The position numbers were made by a program, and so were the translations under genes. Source: Thermobifida halotolerans (lineage in GTDB: Bacteria > Actinomycetota > Actinomycetes > Streptosporangiales > Streptosporangiaceae). Taken from it: 64,000 bases of DNA. Within the stretch, counting starts at the first letter, position 1. Every line of letters starts with the position of its first letter. The DNA lies in assembly GCF_003574835.2 (NCBI RefSeq), contig NZ_CP063196.1, forward strand, positions 3,286,001 to 3,350,000, read 5' to 3'. Positions 34,441-43,052 of this stretch are shown one piece after another. Under the pieces are notes generated by a model. It made no database searches. It saw only the letters and a list, made by a program, of their open reading frames with translations, and was not told the origin of the DNA.

Positions 34441-35754
34441 ACCGAACGCTGGAGCAGTGCGCTTCTCACCGACCACTACGAGTTGACCATGGTGCAGGCC
34501 GCCCTGCGCAGCGGCGCGGCACACCGGCGGACGGTCTTCGAGATGTTCGCCCGCCGACTGCCGGAGACGCGCCGCTACGGTGTCGTCGCCGGGACCGGAC
34601 GGTTTCTGGACGCGCTGGAGCACTTCCGCTTCGACTCCGGGACTCTGGACTTCCTCGCCCAGAACGGCGTCGTGGACGACCTTACCCTCTCCTTCCTCGC
34701 CGACTACCGGTTTTCCGGTGATATCTGGGGTTACGCCGAAGGCGACTGCTTCTTCCCCGGCTCGCCCATCCTGGTGGTGGAGGGCTCCTTCGCCGAGTGC
34801 GTGGTGCTGGAGACCCTGGCGCTGTCGGTCTACAACCACGACTGCGCGATCGCCTCCGCGGCGTCGCGGATGGTGCGCGCCGCCCACGGACGCCCGCTGA
34901 TCGAGATGGGGTCGCGGCGCACCCACGAGGAGGCCGCGGTGGCGTCGGCCCGCGCCGCATACCTCGCCGGATTCGCCGCCACCTCCAACCTCGAGGCCGG
35001 GCGCCGCCACGGGATTCCCACCACGGGCACCAGCGCGCACTCCTTCACCCTGCTGCACGACAACGAGCGCAGCGCGTTCGCCGCACAGCTGGCGTCGCTG
35101 GGCGAGGGGACCACACTGCTGGTGGACACCTACGACGTGATGCGCGCCGTGGGCACCGCCGTGGAGCTGGCCGGGCCGGAGCTGGGCGCGGTGCGGCTGG
35201 ACTCGGGGGACCTGGAGGAGCTGGCGGTACAGGTGCGCCGGTTCCTGGACGAGAAGGGCGCCACCGGGACCCGCATCATCGTCACCGGCGATCTCGACGA
35301 GCACTCCATCCAGGCGCTGGCGATCGCCCCGGTGGACGGCTACGGGGTGGGCACCGCGCTGGTCACCGGTTCCGGCGCGCCGACCGCGTCGCTGGTGTAC
35401 AAGCTGGTGGCGCGGGCGCTGGGCGACGGTCCGGAGGGCCCGTTGTCGCCGGTGGCCAAGCGTTCGGTGGGTAAGCCCAGCAAGGGAGGCCGCAAGTGGG
35501 CGGCACGGCGGTTGGACGACCGCGGAACGGCCGTGTCCGAGCGTGTCTTCGCCCACGAGCCGGAGCTGACGCGGTGGGAGCGGCCGCTGCTGGTTCCGCT
35601 GGTCCGCAAGGGCGAGATCGTGGGGCGGGAGCCGCTGGAGGCGGCCCGGGAGCGACACGTCCGCGCGGTCGCCGAACTCCCGGTGACCGCGCACCAGATG
35701 TCCCGGGGCGAGCCCGCGATCCCCACCGTCTTCGAGCAGCGGGCATCGCTGTGA
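34438..35754 (+). CDS. pncB: Nicotinate phosphoribosyltransferase
   Basis: Joins nicotinate and PRPP in NAD salvage. The protein has 438 residues, the normal size. Typical stretches are LLTDHYELTMVQAAL at the N-terminus, GTSAHSF with the phospho-accepting His, and VRLDSGDL. It is preceded by a TAGGGT -10 only 7 bases from the ATG. With pncA 55 bases downstream it forms a two-gene NAD salvage operon: PncA makes nicotinate from nicotinamide, which PncB uses. Confidence 0.96.
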   Translation: MTERWSSALLTDHYELTMVQAALRSGAAHRRTVFEMFARRLPETRRYGVVAGTGRFLDALEHFRFDSGTLDFLAQNGVVDDLTLSFLADYRFSGDIWGYAEGDCFFPGSPILVVEGSFAECVVLETLALSVYNHDCAIASAASRMVRAAHGRPLIEMGSRRTHEEAAVASARAAYLAGFAATSNLEAGRRHGIPTTGTSAHSFTLLHDNERSAFAAQLASLGEGTTLLVDTYDVMRAVGTAVELAGPELGAVRLDSGDLEELAVQVRRFLDEKGATGTRIIVTGDLDEHSIQALAIAPVDGYGVGTALVTGSGAPTASLVYKLVARALGDGPEGPLSPVAKRSVGKPSKGGRKWAARRLDDRGTAVSERVFAHEPELTRWERPLLVPLVRKGEIVGREPLEAARERHVRAVAELPVTAHQMSRGEPAIPTVFEQRASL

Positions 35755-35809
35755 CCCGCGCGGTCGGGGCGGACGGTCCGGTCCGACGCAGGCGAAGGAA
35801 GGTTGCGAC

Positions 35810-36385
35810 ATGAAGAAGGCACTGATCGTCGTCGACGTGCAGAACGACTTCTGCGAGGGCGGGAGCCTGGCGGTGTCCGGCGGCGCCGACGTGGCCTCCG
35901 CCATCTCCGGGTACCTGGCGTCCCACGGGGGCGACTACGACCACGTCGTGGCCACCCGCGACCGCCACGTGGACCCGGGGCCGCACTTCTCCGACACCCC
36001 CGACTTCGTGGACTCCTGGCCGCCGCACTGCGTGGTGGGCACTCCCGGAGCGGAGTTCCACCCGAACCTGACGACCGGGCCGGTCGAGGCGGTCTTCGAC
36101 AAGGGCGCCTACGAGGCCGCCTACAGCGGGTTCGAGGGGGCGACCGAGGGCGGTGTGCCCCTGGCCGACTGGCTGCGCGAGCACGGCGTCACCGACGTGG
36201 ACGTGGTGGGCATCGCCACCGACCACTGCGTGCGGGCCACCGCCCTGGACGCGGCCCGCGCCGGGTTCGGGGTGCGGGTGCTGCTGGGGATGACCGCCGG
36301 GGTGTCCCGCCCGACGGTGGACAGGGCGCTGACGGAACTGGACCGAGCCGACGTGGTCCTGGAGGGCGAGCCGGTGGTGGCCTGA
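35810..36385 (+). CDS. pncA: Nicotinamidase
   Basis: Cysteine hydrolase of 191 residues turning nicotinamide into nicotinate. The catalytic triad is visible as Asp in VVDVQNDF, Lys in VFDKGAY and Cys in ATDHCVRAT; metal ligands are in TRDRHVDPG. AAGGAAGG lies before the ATG. It also activates pyrazinamide in mycobacteria. It follows pncB on the same strand and ends before a strong terminator. Confidence 0.96.
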   Translation: MKKALIVVDVQNDFCEGGSLAVSGGADVASAISGYLASHGGDYDHVVATRDRHVDPGPHFSDTPDFVDSWPPHCVVGTPGAEFHPNLTTGPVEAVFDKGAYEAAYSGFEGATEGGVPLADWLREHGVTDVDVVGIATDHCVRATALDAARAGFGVRVLLGMTAGVSRPTVDRALTELDRADVVLEGEPVVA

Positions 36386-36396
36386 CGGTGGAACGC

Positions 36397-36432
36397 CGCG
36401 AGGGGGCCTCCCGGTCGGGAGGCCCCCTCGCG
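36397..36432. terminator. Bidirectional terminator between pncA and trpS
   Basis: Perfect 16-bp stem CGCGAGGGGGCCTCCC with its complement and a GGTC loop, 11 bases after pncA and 18 bases from the end of the convergent trpS. No T-run on either side. Confidence 0.75.
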
Positions 36433-36449
36433 GCCGGGGCGGCCGCGGG

Positions 36450-37460
36450 TCAGTCGATGCCGACGGCGGCGCGCACCCGGGACAGGACGCGGCGGGCGCG
36501 CTCGCGGGCGTGGCGGGCGCCCTCGGCGAGGATGTCGTCGAGTTCGCTGTCGGGGGCCATGAGCTGCTCGTAGCGCTCCCGCTTGGGGGCGACCTCGGTG
36601 TTGATGGCCTCGAACAGTTCGTTCTTCAGCTCACCCCAGCCCATGCCGCCCGCCTCCAGGCGCTTGCGGGTCTCGGAGACCCGCTCGGCGTCGGCGAAGT
36701 GGGTGAGGAGTTGGAAGACGACGGAGGAGTCGGGGTCCTTGGGGTCCTCGACCGGGGTGCTGTCGGTGGGGATGCGCCGGACCAGCTTCTTCAGCTTGTT
36801 CTCGGGCAGGAACAGCGGGATGTGGTTGTCGTAGGACTTGCTCATCTTGCGCCCGTCGACGCCCGGGAGCACGCTGGCGTCGCCGTCGGGGAAGACCCCC
36901 TGCGGGATGCGGAAGGTGTAGCCGTCGCCGAACAGGTGGTTGAAGGAACCGGCGATGTCGGCGGCGTACTCCACGTGCTGGGCCTGGTCGCGGCCGACCG
37001 GGACCAGGTCGGTCTCCATGATGAGGATGTCGACGGCCATGAGGATGGGGTAGTTGAACAGCCCCATGTTGACCCCGGCGTCCAGGTCGGCGAGTCCGGC
37101 GGCGGCGTTGCGGTCGCGCGCGGCCTTGTAGGCGTGGGCGCGGTTCATCAGGCCCTTGCCGGTGACGCAGGACAGGATCCAGGTCAGCTCGAACGTCTCG
37201 GGGATGTCGGACTGGCGGTAGACGACGGTGCGTTCGGGGTCGAGCCCGCAGGCCAGCCAGGTGGCGGCGACCGACCTGATGTTGTGCCGCAGCACCTCGG
37301 GGTCGCGGACCGTGGTGAGCGCGTGGTAGTCGGCGATGAAGTAGTACGCGTCGTACTCGCGCGCGGCCTCCAGGGCGGGTTTGAGCGCGCCGAGGTAGTT
37401 GCCCAGGTGGGGTTCACCGGTGGGTTTGACACCTGTGAGATAGGTCTTGGTCGCTGCCAT
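36450..37460 (-). CDS. trpS: Tryptophanyl-tRNA synthetase
   Basis: Class I synthetase of 336 residues. The HIGH-like motif is PHLGNYLG and the KMSKS loop is GRKMSKSYD. The N-terminal reads YLTGVKPTGEPHLGN, where many housekeeping TrpRS have GIQPTG. Some actinomycetes carry a second, inhibitor-tolerant TrpRS, so whether this is the only copy is open. A TAAGCT element lies exactly 6 bases before the ATG (37467-37472), predicting a leaderless mRNA. It converges with pncA. Confidence 0.94.
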   Translation of the reverse strand: MAATKTYLTGVKPTGEPHLGNYLGALKPALEAAREYDAYYFIADYHALTTVRDPEVLRHNIRSVAATWLACGLDPERTVVYRQSDIPETFELTWILSCVTGKGLMNRAHAYKAARDRNAAAGLADLDAGVNMGLFNYPILMAVDILIMETDLVPVGRDQAQHVEYAADIAGSFNHLFGDGYTFRIPQGVFPDGDASVLPGVDGRKMSKSYDNHIPLFLPENKLKKLVRRIPTDSTPVEDPKDPDSSVVFQLLTHFADAERVSETRKRLEAGGMGWGELKNELFEAINTEVAPKRERYEQLMAPDSELDDILAEGARHARERARRVLSRVRAAVGID

Positions 37461-37489
37461 GGGAAAAGCTTATCGGCGCGTCCGGTCGG

Positions 37490-38389
37490 TCAGCCCTTCT
37501 CGTCCTCGGCGCCGGCGAACTCGCCGTCGGCGAGGATCGCGTCGAGTTCGGTGATGCCGTACTCGTCCACGACGAGGATCTGCGACTCGGGCAGCAGCCA
37601 GGTCCGCTGCTCGTAGACTCCCGGTTCGCCGGTTCCCCAGGCGGCGCAGGAGATTCCGTACTCCCGGCGGAGCGCCTGGCGGTCGCCGACCGGGGCGAGT
37701 TCGGAGACGTTCGGCCGGTGGTGGTCGGCGGGGACGGAAGCGGGGGCGGCTGCCGGAGGACACATCCCGAGGCCGCTTCTCGGAACGTATGCTCCCCACT
37801 CGGGTTCCTCGGTGATCGGCTCCCACCCCTCCCCTCCGTACCGGATGCCTCCGGGGCCGAAGATCTTGACGTGCACGCAGTGGATCTCCTCCCCTCCGCC
37901 CCAGTACGTCTGCCGGTCCCAGTCGGCGCATCCGGGCTGTCCGGGCGGGTGGGCGAGCATCCAGTCATCGGTGACCGATCCCTGGTCGGGGTCTGATCCG
38001 TTGCTGAACTCCACGTCCTCGAACGTCGTGACGGTCCAGTCGGCGGGAAACGTCAGTGTCAGGTTCCGGAACCGGACCCGCTGCCCCTCCGGTTCGGCCG
38101 ACGCCGACGCGGCGGGCGCCGGTTCCGCCGGAGCGGCCTCGGAAGATGCCGCCTCGGTCGGGTCCGGCTCCGCGTCGGGGGAGGTGCTCTGCTCGGCGGC
38201 TCCGGTGAACGGCAGGACCGGCAGGCCGGCGGAGGCACGGCCCGCGGCCCAGCCCCCGGCCACCGCCAGCACGACCGCGGCGATCCCGACCGCTGTCAGG
38301 GCGGTGGCCCCGACCCTCCGCGCGGTGGACGGGGCGGCGCCGGGCCGGGACCACGGCGAAGGGTGCTGAGGGGGGCGGGCGGCGGGCAC
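37490..38389 (-). CDS. Membrane-anchored extracytoplasmic protein of unknown function
   Basis: About 299 residues: a short cytoplasmic Pro/Arg-rich tail, one transmembrane helix (ATALTAVGIAAVVLAVAGGWAAG), an Ala/Glu/Pro linker, and a folded outer domain with several cysteines (GCADWDRQTYWGGGEEIHCVHV, SGLGMCPP, GISCAAWG). I know no family. I start at GTG 38389, which has GGAGGG at 5 bases. An ATG at 38653, also with GGAGG, would add 88 residues with a second Ala-rich hydrophobic stretch, but the region just before 38389 has weak third-position G/C bias, so it is less likely. It sits 29 bases from trpS and may be a separate unit. Confidence 0.65.
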   Translation of the reverse strand: MPAARPPQHPSPWSRPGAAPSTARRVGATALTAVGIAAVVLAVAGGWAAGRASAGLPVLPFTGAAEQSTSPDAEPDPTEAASSEAAPAEPAPAASASAEPEGQRVRFRNLTLTFPADWTVTTFEDVEFSNGSDPDQGSVTDDWMLAHPPGQPGCADWDRQTYWGGGEEIHCVHVKIFGPGGIRYGGEGWEPITEEPEWGAYVPRSGLGMCPPAAAPASVPADHHRPNVSELAPVGDRQALRREYGISCAAWGTGEPGVYEQRTWLLPESQILVVDEYGITELDAILADGEFAGAEDEKG

Positions 38390-38823
38390 GGCACCCTCCG
38401 GGTGTGTGGGACGGCGGTCGCGGTACTTTCCTACTCCGTCTCCACCGTCCTCCGCAGGGGGGTGGCCGCTCCCGGCCACGCGTTCCGCGGCCGCGCCCTC
38501 CGACCCCGGGCCGGCTGCCGGGACGCCCGGCTGGCCGGTGGCCACGCGCCCGGCGGTCCGGCCTGCGGCGATCACCGCCACGGCGGCGACCCCGGCCGCG
38601 GCCGCCACGGCTCGGGGAGGCTCCGGCCGCGTGGGACGCGGTTCGGAGGGCATGAACCCTCCGGGGACGGCGGAAGGCGGGAGCCGCGACGGTGGACCGA
38701 CCGTGCGGACGGGGGGCGTGTGTCCGTCCCGGACCGGTGGCACCGGGACGTTGCGCCGGTCACCCTCGCTTCCGGGAACGGGCGTCCGGTTTCCCCGCAC
38801 GGCTGTGCGGGAGGGCGGTGGCC

Positions 38824-40539
38824 TCAGTCCTCCCCCACGGCCCACGCCCGCAGCTTGGCGATGCGCTGACGCAGTTGCTCGGCGGTGGCCTGCGCGACGG
38901 GCGGGCCGCCGCAGGCGCGGCGCAACTGGGTGTGGATCGTGGCGTGCGGCTGGCCGGTGCGGTGGTGCCAGGCGCCCACCAGGCCGTTGAGTTCGCGGCG
39001 CAGGTCGGCCACCACCTCGTGCTCGGGGCGCTGCCGCTCCTGGGGCTCGACCCGCCGGGGGCGCTGCGTGGCCTGCTCCTGCCTGCGCTTGCGCAGCAGA
39101 GCGGCCACCTGGTCGGGCTCCAGGAGTCCGGGCAGGCCCAGGAACTCCTCCTCGTCCGGCTCTCCCCCGCCGAGTTCGCCGCCGTCGTAGAGGGCCCGGT
39201 CGAACTCGGCCGCCGACTCCATCGTCTCGAAGGGCAGTTCGTCGCCCGCGTCGGGCGTGTCGCGCTTCTTGCGGGCCTCGTTGACGAGCTCCTGCTCCGG
39301 GTCGAAGCCGTCGTCCTCCCTGACGGGCTTGTCCAGCACGTGGTCGCGTTCGCGCTCCATCTCGCTGGCGTACTCCAGCAGGACCGGGATGGAGGGCAGG
39401 AACACCGAGGCCATCTCGCCGCGGCGGCGCACCCGGACGAACCGGCCCACCGCCTGGGCGAAGAACAGCGGGGTGCTGGTGGAGGTGGCGTAGACGCCGA
39501 CCATCAGCCGGGGCACGTCCACCCCCTCCGAGACCATCCTGACCGCCACCATCCACCGGTCGTCGGACTCGGCGAACTGCTTGATCTTCCTGCTCGCGGT
39601 GGGGTCGTCCGACAGCACCACGGTGGCGCCCCGGCCGGTGATCCGGCGCAGGATGCGCGCGTAGGCGCGGGCGTTCTCGTGGTCGGAGGCGATGACCAGT
39701 CCGCCCGCGTCGGGGGTGTGCTTGCGCACCTCCGACAGTCGCCGGTCGGCCGCGGTCAGCACCCGCTTGATCCAGTCGCCCTTGGGGTCCAGGGCGGCCC
39801 GCCACGCCTGGGAGAGGGCGTCGGGGGTGAGCGGCTCGCCCAGTCGGGCGGCCAGTTCGTCGCCCGCCTTGGTGCGCCAGCGCATCTCACCCGAGTAGGC
39901 CAGGAAGATGACCGGCCGCACCACGCCGTCCGCCAGCGCGGGCGCGTACCCGTAGCTGTAGTCCCAGGAGCAGCGGCGCACGCCGGTGTGGTCCTGGACG
40001 TAGTCGACGAACGGGATCGGGTTGGTGTCGGAGCGGAACGGCGTTCCGGTCAGGCAGAGCCGACGCGCCGCCGGGTCGAACGCCTCGCGTACGGCGTCGC
40101 CCCACGACAGGGCGTCGCCCGCGTGGTGGACCTCGTCGAAGATCACCAGGGTGCGGCGGGCCTCGGTGCGGTTGCGGTGCAGCATGGGGTGCGCGGCGAC
40201 CTGGGCGTAGGTGACGGCCGCGCCGAGGAAGTGCTTGCCGAGCGCCCCCTGGCCGTTCTTGAAGTCCGGGTCGAGGGGGATGTTGAACCGTGCCGCGGCC
40301 TCGGCCCACTGCTTCTTCAGGTGTTCGGTGGGGCACACCACGGTGATGGAGCGGACCACGTGCCGGGCCAGCAGTTCGCTGGCCAGGGTCAGCGCGAACG
40401 TGGTCTTGCCCGCTCCGGGAGTGGCCACGGCCAGGAAGTCCCGCGGCTCACGCCGGAAGTACTCCTCGAACGCCGCCCGCTGCCAGTCGCGCAGACCGCG
40501 CAGCCGGTCACCGGTGCTGTTCGTCTGAACCAGAGTCAT
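38824..40539 (-). CDS. Superfamily 2 DNA/RNA helicase (DEAH-type)
   Basis: A 571-residue SF2 helicase: Q-like LRDWQRAAFEEYF, Walker A ATPGAGKTTFAL, DEVHHAGD as the DExH box, TGTPFRSD as motif III, and motif VI QAVGRFVRVRRRG in the second RecA domain. The C-terminal 150 residues are acidic and charged with no known domain. It resembles stand-alone actinobacterial helicases of the type-III-restriction/UvrB-like group without an endonuclease. I chose ATG 40539 because GGGGA lies 8 bases upstream; ATG 40548 is in frame too. Confidence 0.9.
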   Translation of the reverse strand: MTLVQTNSTGDRLRGLRDWQRAAFEEYFRREPRDFLAVATPGAGKTTFALTLASELLARHVVRSITVVCPTEHLKKQWAEAAARFNIPLDPDFKNGQGALGKHFLGAAVTYAQVAAHPMLHRNRTEARRTLVIFDEVHHAGDALSWGDAVREAFDPAARRLCLTGTPFRSDTNPIPFVDYVQDHTGVRRCSWDYSYGYAPALADGVVRPVIFLAYSGEMRWRTKAGDELAARLGEPLTPDALSQAWRAALDPKGDWIKRVLTAADRRLSEVRKHTPDAGGLVIASDHENARAYARILRRITGRGATVVLSDDPTASRKIKQFAESDDRWMVAVRMVSEGVDVPRLMVGVYATSTSTPLFFAQAVGRFVRVRRRGEMASVFLPSIPVLLEYASEMERERDHVLDKPVREDDGFDPEQELVNEARKKRDTPDAGDELPFETMESAAEFDRALYDGGELGGGEPDEEEFLGLPGLLEPDQVAALLRKRRQEQATQRPRRVEPQERQRPEHEVVADLRRELNGLVGAWHHRTGQPHATIHTQLRRACGGPPVAQATAEQLRQRIAKLRAWAVGED

Positions 40540-40596
40540 CGTGCGCATCCCCAGGTGTTCACGGGTCGAGGGTATCGGTGGTCTCCCCGACAGCAC

Positions 40597-40629
40597 GGTG
40601 GAGGCCGAGCGAGTCGCTCGGCCTCCACC
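40597..40629 (-). terminator. Terminator after the sortase gene pair
   Basis: Perfect 15-bp stem GGTGGAGGCCGAGCG with its complement and an AGT loop, 30 bases beyond the stop of the small membrane protein and before the helicase start. Confidence 0.7.
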
Positions 40630-40658
40630 CGCGGTGTTCCGCGTGACCGGACGGTGCC

Positions 40659-40874
40659 CTACCCGTCCGCGTCGAGTACGGGCGTCTCCTCGGCCGGTGC
40701 TCCGGGCAGCGGGTCACCGCCGTCGACGGTCACGTCGTTGAACGGCAGGTACGGATCGGCCCACGGGAAGACGACGTACCACAGCAGCGCCGCCGCGCCC
40801 GTGGCCAGCGCGAGGGACACCAGGAGTTTGACGAACCAGGGGCCGGGGATGAGCCGCCAGATCAGACCGTACAC
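40659..40874 (-). CDS. Small membrane protein next to sortase
   Basis: A 71-residue protein beginning at GTG 40874 after GAGGAG (spacing 8), 5 bases past the sortase stop. The N-terminal reads VYGLIWRLIPGPWFVKLL, then a transmembrane helix (SLALATGAAALLWYVVF) and an acidic outer tail (DVTVDGGDPLPGAPAEETPVLDADG). Small membrane proteins of this style follow class E sortase genes in other actinomycetes. Function unknown; it may be a sortase accessory. It is shorter than most gene callers expect. Confidence 0.75.
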   Translation of the reverse strand: MYGLIWRLIPGPWFVKLLVSLALATGAAALLWYVVFPWADPYLPFNDVTVDGGDPLPGAPAEETPVLDADG

Positions 40875-40879
40875 GTGGC

Positions 40880-41680
40880 TCACTCCTCCTCGGTGTCGGG
40901 CGCCATGTGCGCGATGTTCTCGGGCATGCCCTGGTCCTTGGGCCGGGTGTCGGCGAGTTCGGCGTGGATGATCAGCCGGTGTGAGTTCTGCAACTTGGGG
41001 TGGCAGGTGGTGAGGGTGAGGTAGGCCGTCTCGGGGGCTTCCGTGGACTCGGGGTCGAACGGGTCGGGCGCGGTCACCTCGATCGCGTCGGGCAGCACGA
41101 CCTTGCTCTCGACCACCCGGTAGGTGTAGAAGCTGTCCTTGTCCTCCAGGACGAGTTCGTCGCCCTCCGCCAACCGGTCGAGGTCCCAGAAGACCGCGGC
41201 CACGCGGTGCCCGGCGACCGCGTAGTTGCCGGGCTGCCCCGCCCGGGCCGCGGGCACCATGCCGTCGGGGGTCCACGACTCGGGGTACCAGCCCGGCCCG
41301 TACCTGATGTCCTCGGGGTCGACCCCGCTGACCACGACCCACTCCTGGTCGGTCGCGGGGATGTAGAGCCTGCTGTTGGCCGTTCCGGGCAGCGGTTCGG
41401 AGTCGGGCCCCTGCTCCTCCTGGGCCGCCCACTGCTCGGCCATGGCCTGGTCCAGGCGCTCCTGTTCGGCATCGGTCTGGAACTGCTTGCCCCAGATCTG
41501 GAACGCGGCGAAGAGCAGCATGACCACGCCCGCGGTGAACAGCAGCTCACCGATGGTGCGGAAGGTCACGCGCACGACCTCGCCGAAGGTGAGGCGGTTG
41601 TGCGACGCAGGGGCTCTCCTGCGGCCCCTGCCCGAGTTGCGGCGTCGATCGCCGGGGGGGCGTCGGGAAGTGGAAACCAT
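40880..41680 (-). CDS. srtE: Class E sortase
   Basis: Membrane transpeptidase of about 266 residues that cuts a C-terminal sorting signal and links the protein to peptidoglycan. One N-terminal membrane helix follows an Arg-rich tail (TIGELLFTAGVVMLLFAAF). The catalytic residues are His in AVAGHRV, Cys in LTLTTCHP and Arg in NSHRL; TLTTC is the class E signature. It uses ATG 41680 with TTAGGA upstream; the in-frame ATG at 41722 lacks support. No substrate with an LAXTG signal is adjacent. Confidence 0.92.
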   Translation of the reverse strand: MVSTSRRPPGDRRRNSGRGRRRAPASHNRLTFGEVVRVTFRTIGELLFTAGVVMLLFAAFQIWGKQFQTDAEQERLDQAMAEQWAAQEEQGPDSEPLPGTANSRLYIPATDQEWVVVSGVDPEDIRYGPGWYPESWTPDGMVPAARAGQPGNYAVAGHRVAAVFWDLDRLAEGDELVLEDKDSFYTYRVVESKVVLPDAIEVTAPDPFDPESTEAPETAYLTLTTCHPKLQNSHRLIIHAELADTRPKDQGMPENIAHMAPDTEEE

Positions 41681-42079
41681 GTGTCCTAACCCGTCGGGGT
41701 CGCCCCGTGCGGCGGTGGTCACCGTACCGGCAGAACCGGCGGGCCCCGGTGCGCGGGTGCGACACGAGCTCGACCTCGTATGAGAGTGACGTCGCTGAGC
41801 GGCCTGCGTTCACAGTGAGGAACCTCAGCGGGCGGCCCGCGCGCGATTCGTCCCTCGGAGGGTATCGCGACTTGGTCGGTGCGGGCGGCAGTCGGCGCCG
41901 AAACATGCGGGGCGGCCGTGGCCGCGTTGTCACCGGCGGGTGGGAACGGGCGGGTTCGACGCGGGGTCCGGGGCGGAGGGGGTTCTCGGGAGACCGCGCG
42001 GCCCCGACGGAGGGGACGTGGCGGCGTCGTCCGTCCGGCGGGCGGGGGACGCGCCTCCCCGTTCCCCCGCCGCCACCGG
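41681..42079. other. Intergenic region upstream of the sortase gene
   Basis: About 400 bases, very GC-rich, no credible gene. On the minus strand a TACCCT element near 41862 could be a -10 for srtE, but its -35 is not recognisable. Confidence 0.3.
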
Positions 42080-42322
42080 TCAGGCCATCAGTTCGTCGTA
42101 GATCTTCTGGCACTCGGGGCAGACCGGAAACTTCTTCGGGTCGCGGTTGGGCACCCACACCTTGCCGCACAGCGCGATCACCGGCATGCCCGTGACCGCG
42201 CTCTCGGTGATCTTGTCCTTCTGCACGTAGTGGGCGAACCGTTCGCGGTCGCCACCGTCGTGGGAGACGTCCGGACGGGTCTCGCTCTCCGGAACCACCT
42301 TGTTGATAACGTCCATTGTCAT
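42080..42322 (-). CDS. DUF3039 family small zinc-ribbon-like protein
   Basis: An 80-residue actinobacterial protein of the DUF3039 family. Cysteines in VIALCGKVW and VCPECQKIYDE could bind zinc. GAGGGCACG precedes the ATG. It lies 52 bases after the yqgE stop on the same strand, so the two may be co-transcribed. Function is unknown. Confidence 0.85.
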   Translation of the reverse strand: MTMDVINKVVPESETRPDVSHDGGDRERFAHYVQKDKITESAVTGMPVIALCGKVWVPNRDPKKFPVCPECQKIYDELMA

Positions 42323-42374
42323 CGTGCCCTCACACCTCCTCGGTCACTGTCCACGGTATCGGGCGCGAAGCCGA

Positions 42375-42959
42375 TCAGTTCAGCGTCGGATCGTCGGGGA
42401 AGGTCGACACGAGGGCGAGCTCCCCGCCCTGGCGACGCAGCACCCGCGACCACAGTCCGTGCGGATCGGCGCAGAACACGTCGTCGGCAGTCGCGGGGAG
42501 AACATACCAGGCGCCCTCGTCGATCTCGGTCCGCAACTGACCGGCGCTCCATCCCGCGTACCCGGCGAAGACCCGCAGCCGCCGCAGCGCTGCGGCGACG
42601 ATCTCCGGAGGGGCGTCCAGGTCCACCGTGCCCAGACCGTTCGGCCACACGCCGGTGTCCATCGCGTCCAGTGAACGCCAGCCCAGCGGCTTCTGCCCGT
42701 CGTCGGGCACCGCCAGGGCCAGGCCCGTGTCCTCTCCGACCGGCCCTCCGGCGAACATCACCGCCGGGCGGGTGGCGTGGCGGCCCCAGTCCGCCAGGAC
42801 GTCACCGACCTCCAGTTCCGAGGGCCGGTTGATGACGACTCCCAGCGTGCCCTCGGCCGGGTCGTCGTCGATCACGAAGACCACGGAGCGGTAGAAGTTC
42901 GGATCCTCCAGCAGCGGAGTGGCCACGAGCAGCGCTCCGGTCAGACTCAGCCGGTCCAT
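42375..42959 (-). CDS. YqgE/AlgH family protein
   Basis: A 194-residue protein of the YqgE/AlgH family (LLVATPLLEDPNFYRSVVFVIDDD, GTLGVVINRPSELEVGDVL, FAGYAGWSAGQL), widely conserved with no settled biochemical role. I start at ATG 42959 because GGAGG lies 6 bases upstream; another ATG four codons earlier contains that Shine-Dalgarno. It is followed by the DUF3039 gene. Confidence 0.93.
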   Translation of the reverse strand: MDRLSLTGALLVATPLLEDPNFYRSVVFVIDDDPAEGTLGVVINRPSELEVGDVLADWGRHATRPAVMFAGGPVGEDTGLALAVPDDGQKPLGWRSLDAMDTGVWPNGLGTVDLDAPPEIVAAALRRLRVFAGYAGWSAGQLRTEIDEGAWYVLPATADDVFCADPHGLWSRVLRRQGGELALVSTFPDDPTLN

Positions 42960-43052
42960 GACTGCCTCCATACCCGGACCCGCTGTCCGCCTCACGCACC
43001 TTTGGTCACCGCTTGTCCGGAAACGGGGGGACGACGGGGTCCCGCACGCGGA

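Noticed and set aside
38390-38653. 88-residue N-terminal extension of the membrane protein ending at 37490
   Set aside because: It has GGAGG before ATG 38653, but the last 25 codons before 38389 have poor third-position G/C, while GTG 38389 has a good RBS. Not fully excluded.
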